DNA of 21,876 bases, taken from the NCBI GenBank assembly GCA_047517345.1, contig JAKZTB010000127.1, positions 1 to 21,876 on the forward strand. Direction: 5' to 3'. Numbering within the stretch: position 1 is the first letter of the stretch; each line of letters begins with the position of its first letter. Of this stretch, positions 1 to 6,100 are shown piece after piece. A model generated the notes under the pieces. The model saw only the letters and a program-made list of their open reading frames with translations, was not told where the DNA came from and ran no database searches. The position numbers and the translations under genes are program-made. This DNA comes from GCA-2717185 sp047517345. GTDB taxonomy: Bacteria; Pseudomonadota; Alphaproteobacteria; UBA8366; GCA-2717185.

Positions 1-17
1 CCGTGACCGCGCGCAAA

Positions 18-341
18 TCAACGGACAAATCCTGGGCCGGCAGCGTCGCCATGACCGGCACACTGCCACATCGAGAACGGAATGGCCAGCCCCGACATCG
101 GCTCACGATGCTCGGCAGGCGGACAAAAAACTAGCCCTGCATAATCGCCGATGGCCATCATCGCGGGCCCGCTCACCGTCGGCCCGGGCCGCAAATGCTT
201 GGAATCGAAAGGCAGGCGAACGGTTGCCGCGGCGTGGTCGATCTTCTCCACCTGGAAGTTGTAGACCTGCAGGAAATCGGTTTCCGCGGCGCAATGTTCC
301 TTGAATTCGGCGAGGGTCGCCTTGGGTTTCGGTTCCGACAT
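18..341 (-). CDS. PaaI-like hotdog thioesterase, short and possibly frameshifted
   Basis: The N-terminal 75 or so residues resemble PaaI/YbgC-type hotdog acyl-CoA thioesterases: a helix ending near FLQVYNF, then a strand with an F-D-S-K-H-L-R-P-G-P-T-V-S-G-P segment and M-A-I-G-D-Y-A, the usual start of the central hotdog helix. The ATG at 341 is the first Met that begins homologous sequence; the frame is open further upstream but that part is not protein-like. The frame stops at 18 after 107 residues, while family members usually have about 140. In another frame, roughly positions 1-70 read V-P-V-M-A-T-L-P-A-Q-D-L-S-V-D-L, which looks like the missing next strands. A frameshift between about 70 and 130 is therefore likely, but the window edge prevents proof. 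The gene is divergent from the enoyl-CoA hydratase homologue. Substrate unknown. Confidence 0.6.
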   Translation of the reverse strand: MSEPKPKATLAEFKEHCAAETDFLQVYNFQVEKIDHAAATVRLPFDSKHLRPGPTVSGPAMMAIGDYAGLVFCPPAEHREPMSGLAIPFSMWQCAGHGDAAGPGFVR

Positions 342-355
342 GGATAAGGCTTCGC

Positions 356-385
356 TTGAGGTGGGCCCGCTGTTACAGCTAGAAC
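356..385 (+). promoter_or_regulatory. candidate sigma-70-type promoter for the ECH-CoA-binding-metY operon
   Basis: In the 91-bp divergent gap there is TTGAGG at 356-361 and TAGAAC at 380-385 with 18-bp spacing, about 48 bp before the TTG start at 433. The match is only partial and was found by eye. Confidence 0.25.
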
Positions 386-432
386 TACAGCCCAAGGCCT
401 GATGGGCAAAGCGAAAACCGGAGGATGCCGTA

Positions 433-1230
433 TTGGACGGTAACATCGATCTCGACGCACCAATTCTCCTGCGCGAGGACAGCGTCGGCGTCGCCACCTT
501 GACACTCAACCGTCCGCAGTCGCGCAACGCGCTCTCGATGGAATTGCTCGACGCGATGAACAGTGCCATCGCCGACATCAAGGACGACAAAACCGTCCGG
601 GCCGTCGTGATCGCCGCGAATGGCCCCGGCTTCTGCGCCGGGCACGACATGCGCCAACTACGCGCCAACGACAACCGCGCCTATTACGACAAGACCTTCG
701 CCGCCTGCGCCAAAATGATGCTTGGGCTGATGCGGCTGCCGCAGCCGGTCATCGCCCGCGTGCATGGGATTGCGACGGCGGCCGGCTGCCAGTTGGTCGC
801 GACCTGCGACCTGGCCGTCGCCGCGGACGATACAAGGTTCGCCACGCCGGGTGTCCATATCGGCCTGTTCTGCTCGACCCCGATGGTCGCTTTGAGCCGC
901 AATATCGGCCGCAAGGAAGCGATGGAGATGCTGGTGCTGGGCGACATGGTATCCGCCGCCCGCGCGCGGGAAATGGGCTTGATCAATTTCGTCCTGCCCG
1001 AAACCGATCTCGACGCAAAGGTGTCGGAGATGACCGGAAAAATTTGCGCCAAATCGCCGCTCACCATCGCCATGGGCAAGGAAGCATTCTATCGCCAGCT
1101 GGAGACCGGCGTCGAAGACGCCTACGCCTATACCAGCGAGGTGATGGCGCGCAACATGATGGCCGAAGACGCCGCGGAAGGGCTCGACGCATTTCTAGAA
1201 AAACGCGCGCCGGTCTGGCGCGGGAGGTAG
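433..1230 (+). CDS. enoyl-CoA hydratase/isomerase family protein (ECHDC3-like)
   Basis: Crotonase-fold protein of 265 aa, full length for the family. The oxyanion-hole segment G-P-G-F-C-A-G-H-D-M lies at residues 64-73. The second conserved block, A-T-A-A-G-C-Q-L-V-A-T-C-D, at 114-126 is followed by F-A-T-P-G-V-H-I-G-L-F-C-S-T-P, a pattern typical of the ECHDC3 subgroup. The two catalytic glutamates of classical hydratase (Glu144 and Glu164 in rat) correspond here to Gln120 and Gly140, so ordinary hydration of enoyl-CoA is doubtful; thioester binding is expected to remain. The start is TTG at 433, supported by GGAGG at 420-424 eight bases upstream; the next in-frame Met would delete the first strand. 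It is followed after 4 bp by a CoA-binding protein, suggesting co-translation. Exact substrate unknown. Confidence 0.88.
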   Translation: MDGNIDLDAPILLREDSVGVATLTLNRPQSRNALSMELLDAMNSAIADIKDDKTVRAVVIAANGPGFCAGHDMRQLRANDNRAYYDKTFAACAKMMLGLMRLPQPVIARVHGIATAAGCQLVATCDLAVAADDTRFATPGVHIGLFCSTPMVALSRNIGRKEAMEMLVLGDMVSAARAREMGLINFVLPETDLDAKVSEMTGKICAKSPLTIAMGKEAFYRQLETGVEDAYAYTSEVMARNMMAEDAAEGLDAFLEKRAPVWRGR

Positions 1231-1234
1231 ACCG

Positions 1235-1714
1235 ATGGACCACCAGCAATACGAAGACGCCTATATCAGGGGTATCCTGCGCGATGTCCGCACCATCGCC
1301 ATGGTCGGCGCCTCGACCTACTGGAACCGGCCCAGCTATTTCGCCATGAAATACCTTCAAATCAAAGGGTTTCGTGTGATTCCGGTCAACCCCCGCAACG
1401 CCGGCGAAGCCCTGCTCGGCGAAACCATTCGTGCCGGCCTGGCCGAGATCGAGGAGCCGGTCGATATGGTCGACATATTCCGCAATTCCGAAGCCGCCGG
1501 CCCGATCGCCGACGAGGCGATCGAGATCGGCGCCAAGGTGGTATGGATGCAGTTCACCGTATTTAACCTGGAGGCCGCCGAACGCGCCGAGGCCGCCGGC
1601 CTGAGGGTCGTCATGAACCGCTGCCCCAAGGTCGAATTCGCGCGGCTCAGCGGCGAGCTGTCCTGGAACGGTTTCAATTCCAGGGTCATTACCAGCAAGC
1701 GCCGCAGGATTTAA
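1235..1714 (+). CDS. CoA-binding domain protein (YccU-like)
   Basis: A 159-aa single-domain protein of the CoA_binding_2 type, a Rossmann-like fold. The N-terminal nucleotide-binding strand-loop R-T-I-A-M-V-G-A-S at about residues 19-27 is followed by K-G-F-R-V-I-P-V-N-P, V-D-M-V-D-I-F-R-N-S and, near the C terminus, V-V-M-N-R-C-P-K-V-E, all typical of this family. Length is normal. A ribosome binding site GGGAGG at 1222-1227 overlaps the end of the preceding gene, with 7 bp to the ATG. The family is known to bind CoA or acyl-CoA but has no firmly assigned reaction. Its place between a crotonase homologue and O-acetylhomoserine sulfhydrylase suggests a CoA-thioester-linked sulfur or acyl metabolism role, which is inference. 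Confidence 0.88.
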   Translation: MDHQQYEDAYIRGILRDVRTIAMVGASTYWNRPSYFAMKYLQIKGFRVIPVNPRNAGEALLGETIRAGLAEIEEPVDMVDIFRNSEAAGPIADEAIEIGAKVVWMQFTVFNLEAAERAEAAGLRVVMNRCPKVEFARLSGELSWNGFNSRVITSKRRRI

Positions 1715-1729
1715 AGGAGTTTTTGAGAC

Positions 1730-3019
1730 ATGAGCAATCGCGAGCCCGGCTTCGAGACCTTGGCAGTGCATGCGGGTGGTGCGCCCGATCCGGCCACGGG
1801 TGCGCGGCAGACGCCGATCTACCAAACCACGTCTTTCGTCTTCGACGACGCCGACCACGCGGCCTCGCTGTTCAACCTGCAGGTTCCGGGTTTCATCTAT
1901 TCGCGCCTGACAAATCCGACCGTTTCGGTGCTGGAGGAACGCTGCGCCGCGCTTGAGAACGGCCTCGGCGGTACCGCGACCGCGTCCGGCCATGCGGCGC
2001 AGATCCTGGCCCTGTTCCCGCTGATGCAGCCGGGCGACGAAATCGTCGCCGCCAACAAGCTGTATGGCGGCTCGATCAACCAGATGGGCCACAGCTACCG
2101 CAAATTCGGCTGGAGCGCCAAGTTCGTCGACCCGGACGATCCGGAGAACTTCCGCCGTGCGTCGACCGGCAAGACCCGGGCCTTCTTCATCGAGAGCCTG
2201 GCCAACCCCGGCGGCGTGGTGACCGATATGGTCGCTATCGCCGAGATCGCGCACGACATCGGCGTGCCGCTGATCGTCGACAACACCCTGGCAACGCCAT
2301 ACCTGTGCCGTCCGTTCGAGCATGGTGCGGACATCATCGTCCATTCGACGACAAAGTTCCTCAGCGGCAACGGCACCGCGATCGGCGGTGTGGTCGTCGA
2401 TTCCGGTAATTTCAACTGGATGCAGAACGACAAGTTCCCCAGCCTGTCGCAACCGGCGCCGGAGTACCACAATTTGACCTTCGCCAAGTCCTTCGGCGAG
2501 CTGTCCTACACGATCTACGGCCATGCCATCGGGCTGCGCGATCTGGGTGCGACGCTATCGCCGATGAACGCCTTCCTCACACTGCTCGGCATCGAAACCC
2601 TGCCCTTGCGCATGGAGCGGCACTGCACAAACGCGCTGGCCGTCGCCCAGCACCTCTCGACCCATGAGTCCGTCGAATGGGTCAGCTATGCCGGGCTCGA
2701 GACCGATAAATATTACAAGCTGGCCAAGCAATACCTGCCCAAGGGCGCCGGCGCGGTCATGACCGTCGGCCTCAAGGGCGGCTACGACGCCGGCGTAAAG
2801 CTGGTCGAGGCGGTCGAACTGATCAGCCACCTGGCCAATATCGGCGACAGCCGCTCGCTGGTCATCCACCCGGCCTCGACGACGCACCGCCAGCTGACCG
2901 AAGAGCAACTGGCGGCCGCCGGCGCCGGCGCGGAAGTCGTGCGCCTGTCGATCGGCATCGAAACCGCCGCCGACATCATCGCCGACCTCGACCAGGCGCT
3001 GGCGCAGACGGGCGGGTAG
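1730..3019 (+). CDS. metY: O-acetylhomoserine sulfhydrylase / aminocarboxypropyltransferase
   Basis: A 429-aa PLP-dependent Cys/Met-metabolism enzyme. The N terminus F-E-T-L-A-V-H-A-G and R-Q-T-P-I-Y-Q-T-T-S-F-V-F are typical of the O-acetylhomoserine branch, which is longer (about 430 aa) than cystathionine lyases or synthases (about 390). Y-S-R-L-T-N-P-T at 58-65 is the conserved phosphate-site region, V-D-N-T at 183-186 holds the PLP ring-nitrogen Asp, and S-T-T-K at 206-209 carries the Schiff-base Lys209. It condenses O-acetyl-L-homoserine with sulfide (or methanethiol) to give homocysteine (or methionine), in the cytoplasm. AAAGGAG at 1713-1719 is a strong ribosome binding site overlapping the previous stop codon. 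It is the last gene of a three-gene operon; no clear terminator follows. Confidence 0.94.
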   Translation: MSNREPGFETLAVHAGGAPDPATGARQTPIYQTTSFVFDDADHAASLFNLQVPGFIYSRLTNPTVSVLEERCAALENGLGGTATASGHAAQILALFPLMQPGDEIVAANKLYGGSINQMGHSYRKFGWSAKFVDPDDPENFRRASTGKTRAFFIESLANPGGVVTDMVAIAEIAHDIGVPLIVDNTLATPYLCRPFEHGADIIVHSTTKFLSGNGTAIGGVVVDSGNFNWMQNDKFPSLSQPAPEYHNLTFAKSFGELSYTIYGHAIGLRDLGATLSPMNAFLTLLGIETLPLRMERHCTNALAVAQHLSTHESVEWVSYAGLETDKYYKLAKQYLPKGAGAVMTVGLKGGYDAGVKLVEAVELISHLANIGDSRSLVIHPASTTHRQLTEEQLAAAGAGAEVVRLSIGIETAADIIADLDQALAQTGG

Positions 3020-3085
3020 CGGCGTTATCGTAGGGCAATTTTGTCTACGCGTGGTATCGGCAATTGTCCGTTTCCGCGGCGTGGT

Positions 3086-3113
3086 TTGATCCTGAGTCAC
3101 ACTATCCTAAGAT
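3086..3113 (+). promoter_or_regulatory. candidate promoter for the cupin-amidase pair
   Basis: The 126-bp gap between metY and the cupin gene contains TTGATC at 3086-3091 and TAAGAT at 3108-3113 with 16-bp spacing, 32 bp before the ATG. Each box matches 4 of 6 consensus bases. Confidence 0.35.
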
Positions 3114-3145
3114 ATCGTTGCCAACGGACTTAGGAGACCCCCGCC

Positions 3146-3664
3146 ATGGACGACACCGCCCCCATGAACCAACCGTCGCTCGGCTCGCAGTCGATCGTCG
3201 ACGACCAGATCGCGGCGACCGAGACCTCGAAACCGACCCTGTTCAGCATGAAGGCGCAGATGCTGGCGCAGGGGCGCACCGATACGGTGCTGGCGGCGAC
3301 CGAGGATTTGTCGGTGCGGCTCAAGGTCTACGCCTCGGGCGGCGAGAACGAGCTGCACGCGCACCCCGACGAGGACCACGTCTTCGTCGTCCTGCAGGGC
3401 AGCGCGCGATTTTATGGCCCGGACGACGAAATCCAGGACGTCGCGACGAGCCAGGGCTTCATGATGCCCAAGGGCATGCTGTACCGATTCAACGCGACCA
3501 GCACCGACGAATGCCTCGTCATGCTGCGTATCGGCACGCCAAACTTCCAGGGCCAGGCCAAGGCCGACCGCCTCGGGGCCGACGGCAAGCCGTTGATCGG
3601 CGACACGAAGGCCAATCGCACGGTGCCGGTGGTGTTCAAGGAAGGCGTATTCTTCGGGGATTGA
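3146..3664 (+). CDS. cupin domain protein
   Basis: A 172-aa protein with one central cupin barrel. Cupin motif 1 is visible at residues 65-85, G-G-E-N-E-L-H-A-H-P-D-E-D-H-V-F-V-V-L-Q-G, with metal ligands His71, His73 and an acidic residue at 75-77. Motif 2 at 108-116, P-K-G-M-L-Y-R-F-N, has Tyr113 where the third metal-binding His usually sits, so the metal site is modified or weak. The polar N-terminal 30 residues have no recognised domain, and there is no signal peptide. The ATG at 3146 follows TTAGGAG about 9 bp upstream. It precedes the amidase gene by 20 bp and is probably cotranscribed with it. Small single-domain cupins may be isomerases, dioxygenases or sensors; no specific activity can be assigned. 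Confidence 0.85.
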   Translation: MDDTAPMNQPSLGSQSIVDDQIAATETSKPTLFSMKAQMLAQGRTDTVLAATEDLSVRLKVYASGGENELHAHPDEDHVFVVLQGSARFYGPDDEIQDVATSQGFMMPKGMLYRFNATSTDECLVMLRIGTPNFQGQAKADRLGADGKPLIGDTKANRTVPVVFKEGVFFGD

Positions 3665-3684
3665 GGCACGCGGATTTTCAACCC

Positions 3685-4965
3685 ATGGATCTGACGCAAC
3701 TCTCCGTGACCGAAATCGCGGCGGCCATCGACACCGGCGACACCACCTGCGAGGCGGTCACGCGCGCGCTTCTCGATCGCATTGCAGAACGCGAACCTGT
3801 CGTCGACGCGTGGGAATATCTCGACCCCGACGCGGCGCTGGCCGCGGCGAAGGCGCTCGATACGGGTCCGTCAAAAGGGTTGATCCATGGCGTGCCGGTC
3901 GGGGTCAAGGACATCATCGACACGCACGACATGCCGACCCGGCACGGCTCGCCGATCCACGCCGAAAACCGGCCTTGCACGGATGCGGCCTGCGTCGCCA
4001 TGGTCCGCGTCGCGGGCGGACTGGTGTTGGGCAAAACGGTAACGTCCGAGTTCGCGCATATGACCGCCGGCAAAACCAAAAACCCGCACAACCCGGCGCA
4101 TTCCCCGGCCGGCTCGTCGAGCGGCTCGGCCGCCGCGGTAACGGATTGCATGGTGCCGGTCGCGTTCGGCACCCAGACCGGCGGCTCGATCGTGCGGCCG
4201 GCCGCCTTCTGCGGCTGCATCGGCTACAAGCCCACCTATGGCGACTACAACCCGCTCGGCGTGCGCGACAACACGCGGTCCGTCGATACGCTGGGCATGA
4301 TGAGCCGCACCATGGACGACCAGGCGCTGCTGCGCGCCGTGCTGACGCAACAGCCCTACCGGCCGATCGAAGCGCCTGCGATCGGCGACCTGCGCATCGG
4401 GTTCTGCCGCACGCCGAACTGGCACCTGGCGGACGAACCGACGCAAGCCTGCATGGATCAGGCGGCGCGCGATCTTTCCGCCGCCGGGGCGGCGGTCGAA
4501 GATTTCGAATTGCCCGACGGGTTCGATACCGCGGTGAAGGGGTTCGACGCGGTCTCCGGCTACGAATTCACCCGCTGCCTCGCCTACGAGCGCGCCACCG
4601 CCCCCGATCTGCTGAGCGAGAAACTGCGCAAAGGCCGCCTCGTCGACGGGATCAAGGTGACGGCGGTGGAATACCAAGCCGGCCTCGCGGCGCTGAGCGC
4701 CTACCGCGCCCGCTACATGGCGGCCTTCGAAGATTGGGATCTCCTGATCACGCCGAGCGCGCCCGGCGAGGCGCCCGCCGACCTGACCACGATTGGCGAA
4801 CCGCCGTTCAACCGCATCTGGACCGGCCTGTACGGCCCGGCGATCAACCTGCCGCTCTACACCGGGCCGCAAGGACTGCCGATCGGACTGCAGGTCATAG
4901 GCCATATCGGCCAGGACGACCGGTTCCTGGATGCGGCGGATGCACTGTTTCGGGTGTTGCGGTAG
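3685..4965 (+). CDS. amidase signature family enzyme
   Basis: A 426-aa amidase-signature hydrolase with a complete Ser-cisSer-Lys triad: Lys75 in V-G-V-K-D-I-I-D, cis-Ser at about 144 in P-A-G-S-S-S-G-S-A-A-A-V, and nucleophile Ser168 in T-Q-T-G-G-S-I-V-R-P-A-A-F-C-G. The C terminus (P-L-Y-T-G-P-Q-G-L-P-I-G-L-Q-V-I-G) is also typical. At about 426 aa it is shorter than GatA (about 485), and no gatB or gatC is nearby, so a catabolic amide or carbamate hydrolase is more likely than the tRNA amidotransferase subunit. The frame is open upstream to 3064, but that extension runs through the cupin gene in another frame; the start is set at ATG 3685. Its stop codon directly abuts the stop of the convergent selenoprotein gene. 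Substrate unknown. Confidence 0.9.
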   Translation: MDLTQLSVTEIAAAIDTGDTTCEAVTRALLDRIAEREPVVDAWEYLDPDAALAAAKALDTGPSKGLIHGVPVGVKDIIDTHDMPTRHGSPIHAENRPCTDAACVAMVRVAGGLVLGKTVTSEFAHMTAGKTKNPHNPAHSPAGSSSGSAAAVTDCMVPVAFGTQTGGSIVRPAAFCGCIGYKPTYGDYNPLGVRDNTRSVDTLGMMSRTMDDQALLRAVLTQQPYRPIEAPAIGDLRIGFCRTPNWHLADEPTQACMDQAARDLSAAGAAVEDFELPDGFDTAVKGFDAVSGYEFTRCLAYERATAPDLLSEKLRKGRLVDGIKVTAVEYQAGLAALSAYRARYMAAFEDWDLLITPSAPGEAPADLTTIGEPPFNRIWTGLYGPAINLPLYTGPQGLPIGLQVIGHIGQDDRFLDAADALFRVLR

Positions 4966-6072
4966 TTACGCCTCGCGTGCGGACGGAAATTCGTTGATGC
5001 CGAGGTCATCGCGGAGCTCCACGGAAATATCCACCTTGTAGTCTTCGAGCGGCGTGCCGGTGGCGTCGGCAATCCGGACAACCGCATCGAAGATGCCGAC
5101 GATGCCGGCCGCGTCGACGAAGGCGCCGTCGCCGAGAGCCGTATGTACCTCTCGGCGGGCCTGATCCAGCACTTCGTTATTATCGGCATAGAAAGCATCG
5201 GCGAAGGCGACCAGTTCGGCTGCGTGCGGAATGGCAATTTCGGCCTCGCCGTGGATGCTCTCCAGGTCGTATCCGTCGCCGGTATGTTCGCCGCTCGCAC
5301 GGAGCAGTACTGCATGGCTGGTGGTTCAGTAGACGCACTGGTTGATGGCGGACACCCGCGCCGCGAGGAACTCGATCTGGGCGTGCGTCAGGTCGCGGTA
5401 TTCGTTGCCGAAATCGCGCAGCGCGGCGTCCGGCAGGTACTGCGCGGCATCGAGATGCCGGAAGAAGGCGACCGCTTCGTCCGGCACCAGGCTCAGCGCG
5501 CGATGGATGTTCGCGCCGGATAGTCCGTCATAGAGGCCCGCTTCGGCGTCGGTGACGTCCTCCGGCGCGACGGTCGGGACCCAGGCGCGGTCGGTCTTGG
5601 CGCCGGTCGGCCTTTGGCGGCTGGGTTCGCCGGGCTGCGGGTCGGGTAGCGCAAAGGGCGGCAGGCCGAGCGACTTGGTGAAACCGTCGACGGCGAAGAC
5701 CGTCGCAATGACGGCAATCGCCTCGACATATTCGCCGTCGGAAAGGCCCGCCTCCAACGCGGTGTCGTAGAAAGCACGGGTCAGGCGGCTTTGATCCGTC
5801 GCAACCCGGTGGATGACCTCGACCAATGCGGGCGCGAGTTCACCGCCACCGTCGTGCGCGCCCTGTACCGCGGTCGGCGACAAGGCGTCCTGGCGCGCTT
5901 GGCATAAGGCGCAATCCCCTGCCATTCGCGCCTCGGCGGCAATCGCCACCCGCGTTTTGCCGTCCCACCAGCTGCCCGGCGATGCCAATCGTGTCCAGAC
6001 CAGGCGATGCGCGGCGGCAAGGTCGCCGCGGACCGGAAACGGCAAAGCGCCGTAGTCGATGATGCCGGACAC
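4966..6072 (-). CDS. AhpD/carboxymuconolactone-decarboxylase-like selenoprotein, in-frame TGA read as Sec
   Basis: A two-domain AhpD-like protein of 368 residues if the TGA at complement(5326-5328) is read as selenocysteine (residue 249). Around it the sequence is E234-x11-C246-V-Y-U249-T-T-S-H253, matching the E, C-x2-C, x3-H spacing of AhpD (Glu118, Cys130, Cys133, His137 in the M. tuberculosis protein), so the TGA falls on the second active-site Cys. After it, 119 residues continue in the same frame as alpha-helical CMD-type sequence (A-E-L-V-A-F-A-D-A-F-Y, G-I-V-G-I-F-D-A-V-V-R-I-A-D) to a TAA at 4966. The N-terminal half is a diverged CMD domain with C54-A-L-C57. GTG at 6072 is the start, with AAAGG seven bases upstream and fbiC ending 28 bp before it. 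Expected role: thiol/selenol peroxidase or disulfide chemistry, cytoplasmic. Without Sec insertion it would end after 248 aa, losing the active site. Confidence 0.85.
5291..5321 (-). promoter_or_regulatory. bacterial SECIS-like hairpin downstream of the Sec TGA
   Basis: Counting from the first base after the TGA, bases 19-24 can pair with 30-35 (C-G, U.G, G-C, C-G, U-A, C-G), closing a five-base loop C-G-U-G-C that has a G at its second position (5300). Bacterial SECIS elements need a stem-loop about 16-37 nt after UGA with a G in the first two loop positions, and this fits. A competing fold pairs bases 5-15 with 20-35 in interrupted segments around a G-U-A-C loop, also starting with G, at base 16. 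Folding was done by eye. The element lies inside the coding sequence, as expected for bacteria. Confidence 0.55.
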
Positions 6073-6100
6073 AGGTCTACCTTTCGAGCCGCGAACGCGG

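Noticed and set aside
18..20. TGA ending the thioesterase as a second selenocysteine codon
   Set aside because: Continuation in that frame is not domain-like and a different frame shows the expected sequence, so a frameshift explains it better.
1061..2524. 487-codon open frame on the minus strand opposite the CoA-binding protein and metY
   Set aside because: It is antisense to two clearly conserved genes; its composition (R, G, A, V rich) is typical of a high-GC shadow frame and shows no domain.
3064..3684. In-frame 5' extension of the amidase by 207 codons
   Set aside because: It overlaps the cupin gene in another frame and its translation is arginine-rich without family similarity; the amidase fold begins at Met 3685.
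4966..5328. The 3' part of the selenoprotein frame as a separate small gene
   Set aside because: The only ATG or GTG options are internal to the domain, there is no ribosome binding site, and the sequence continues the AhpD domain from before the TGA without a gap.
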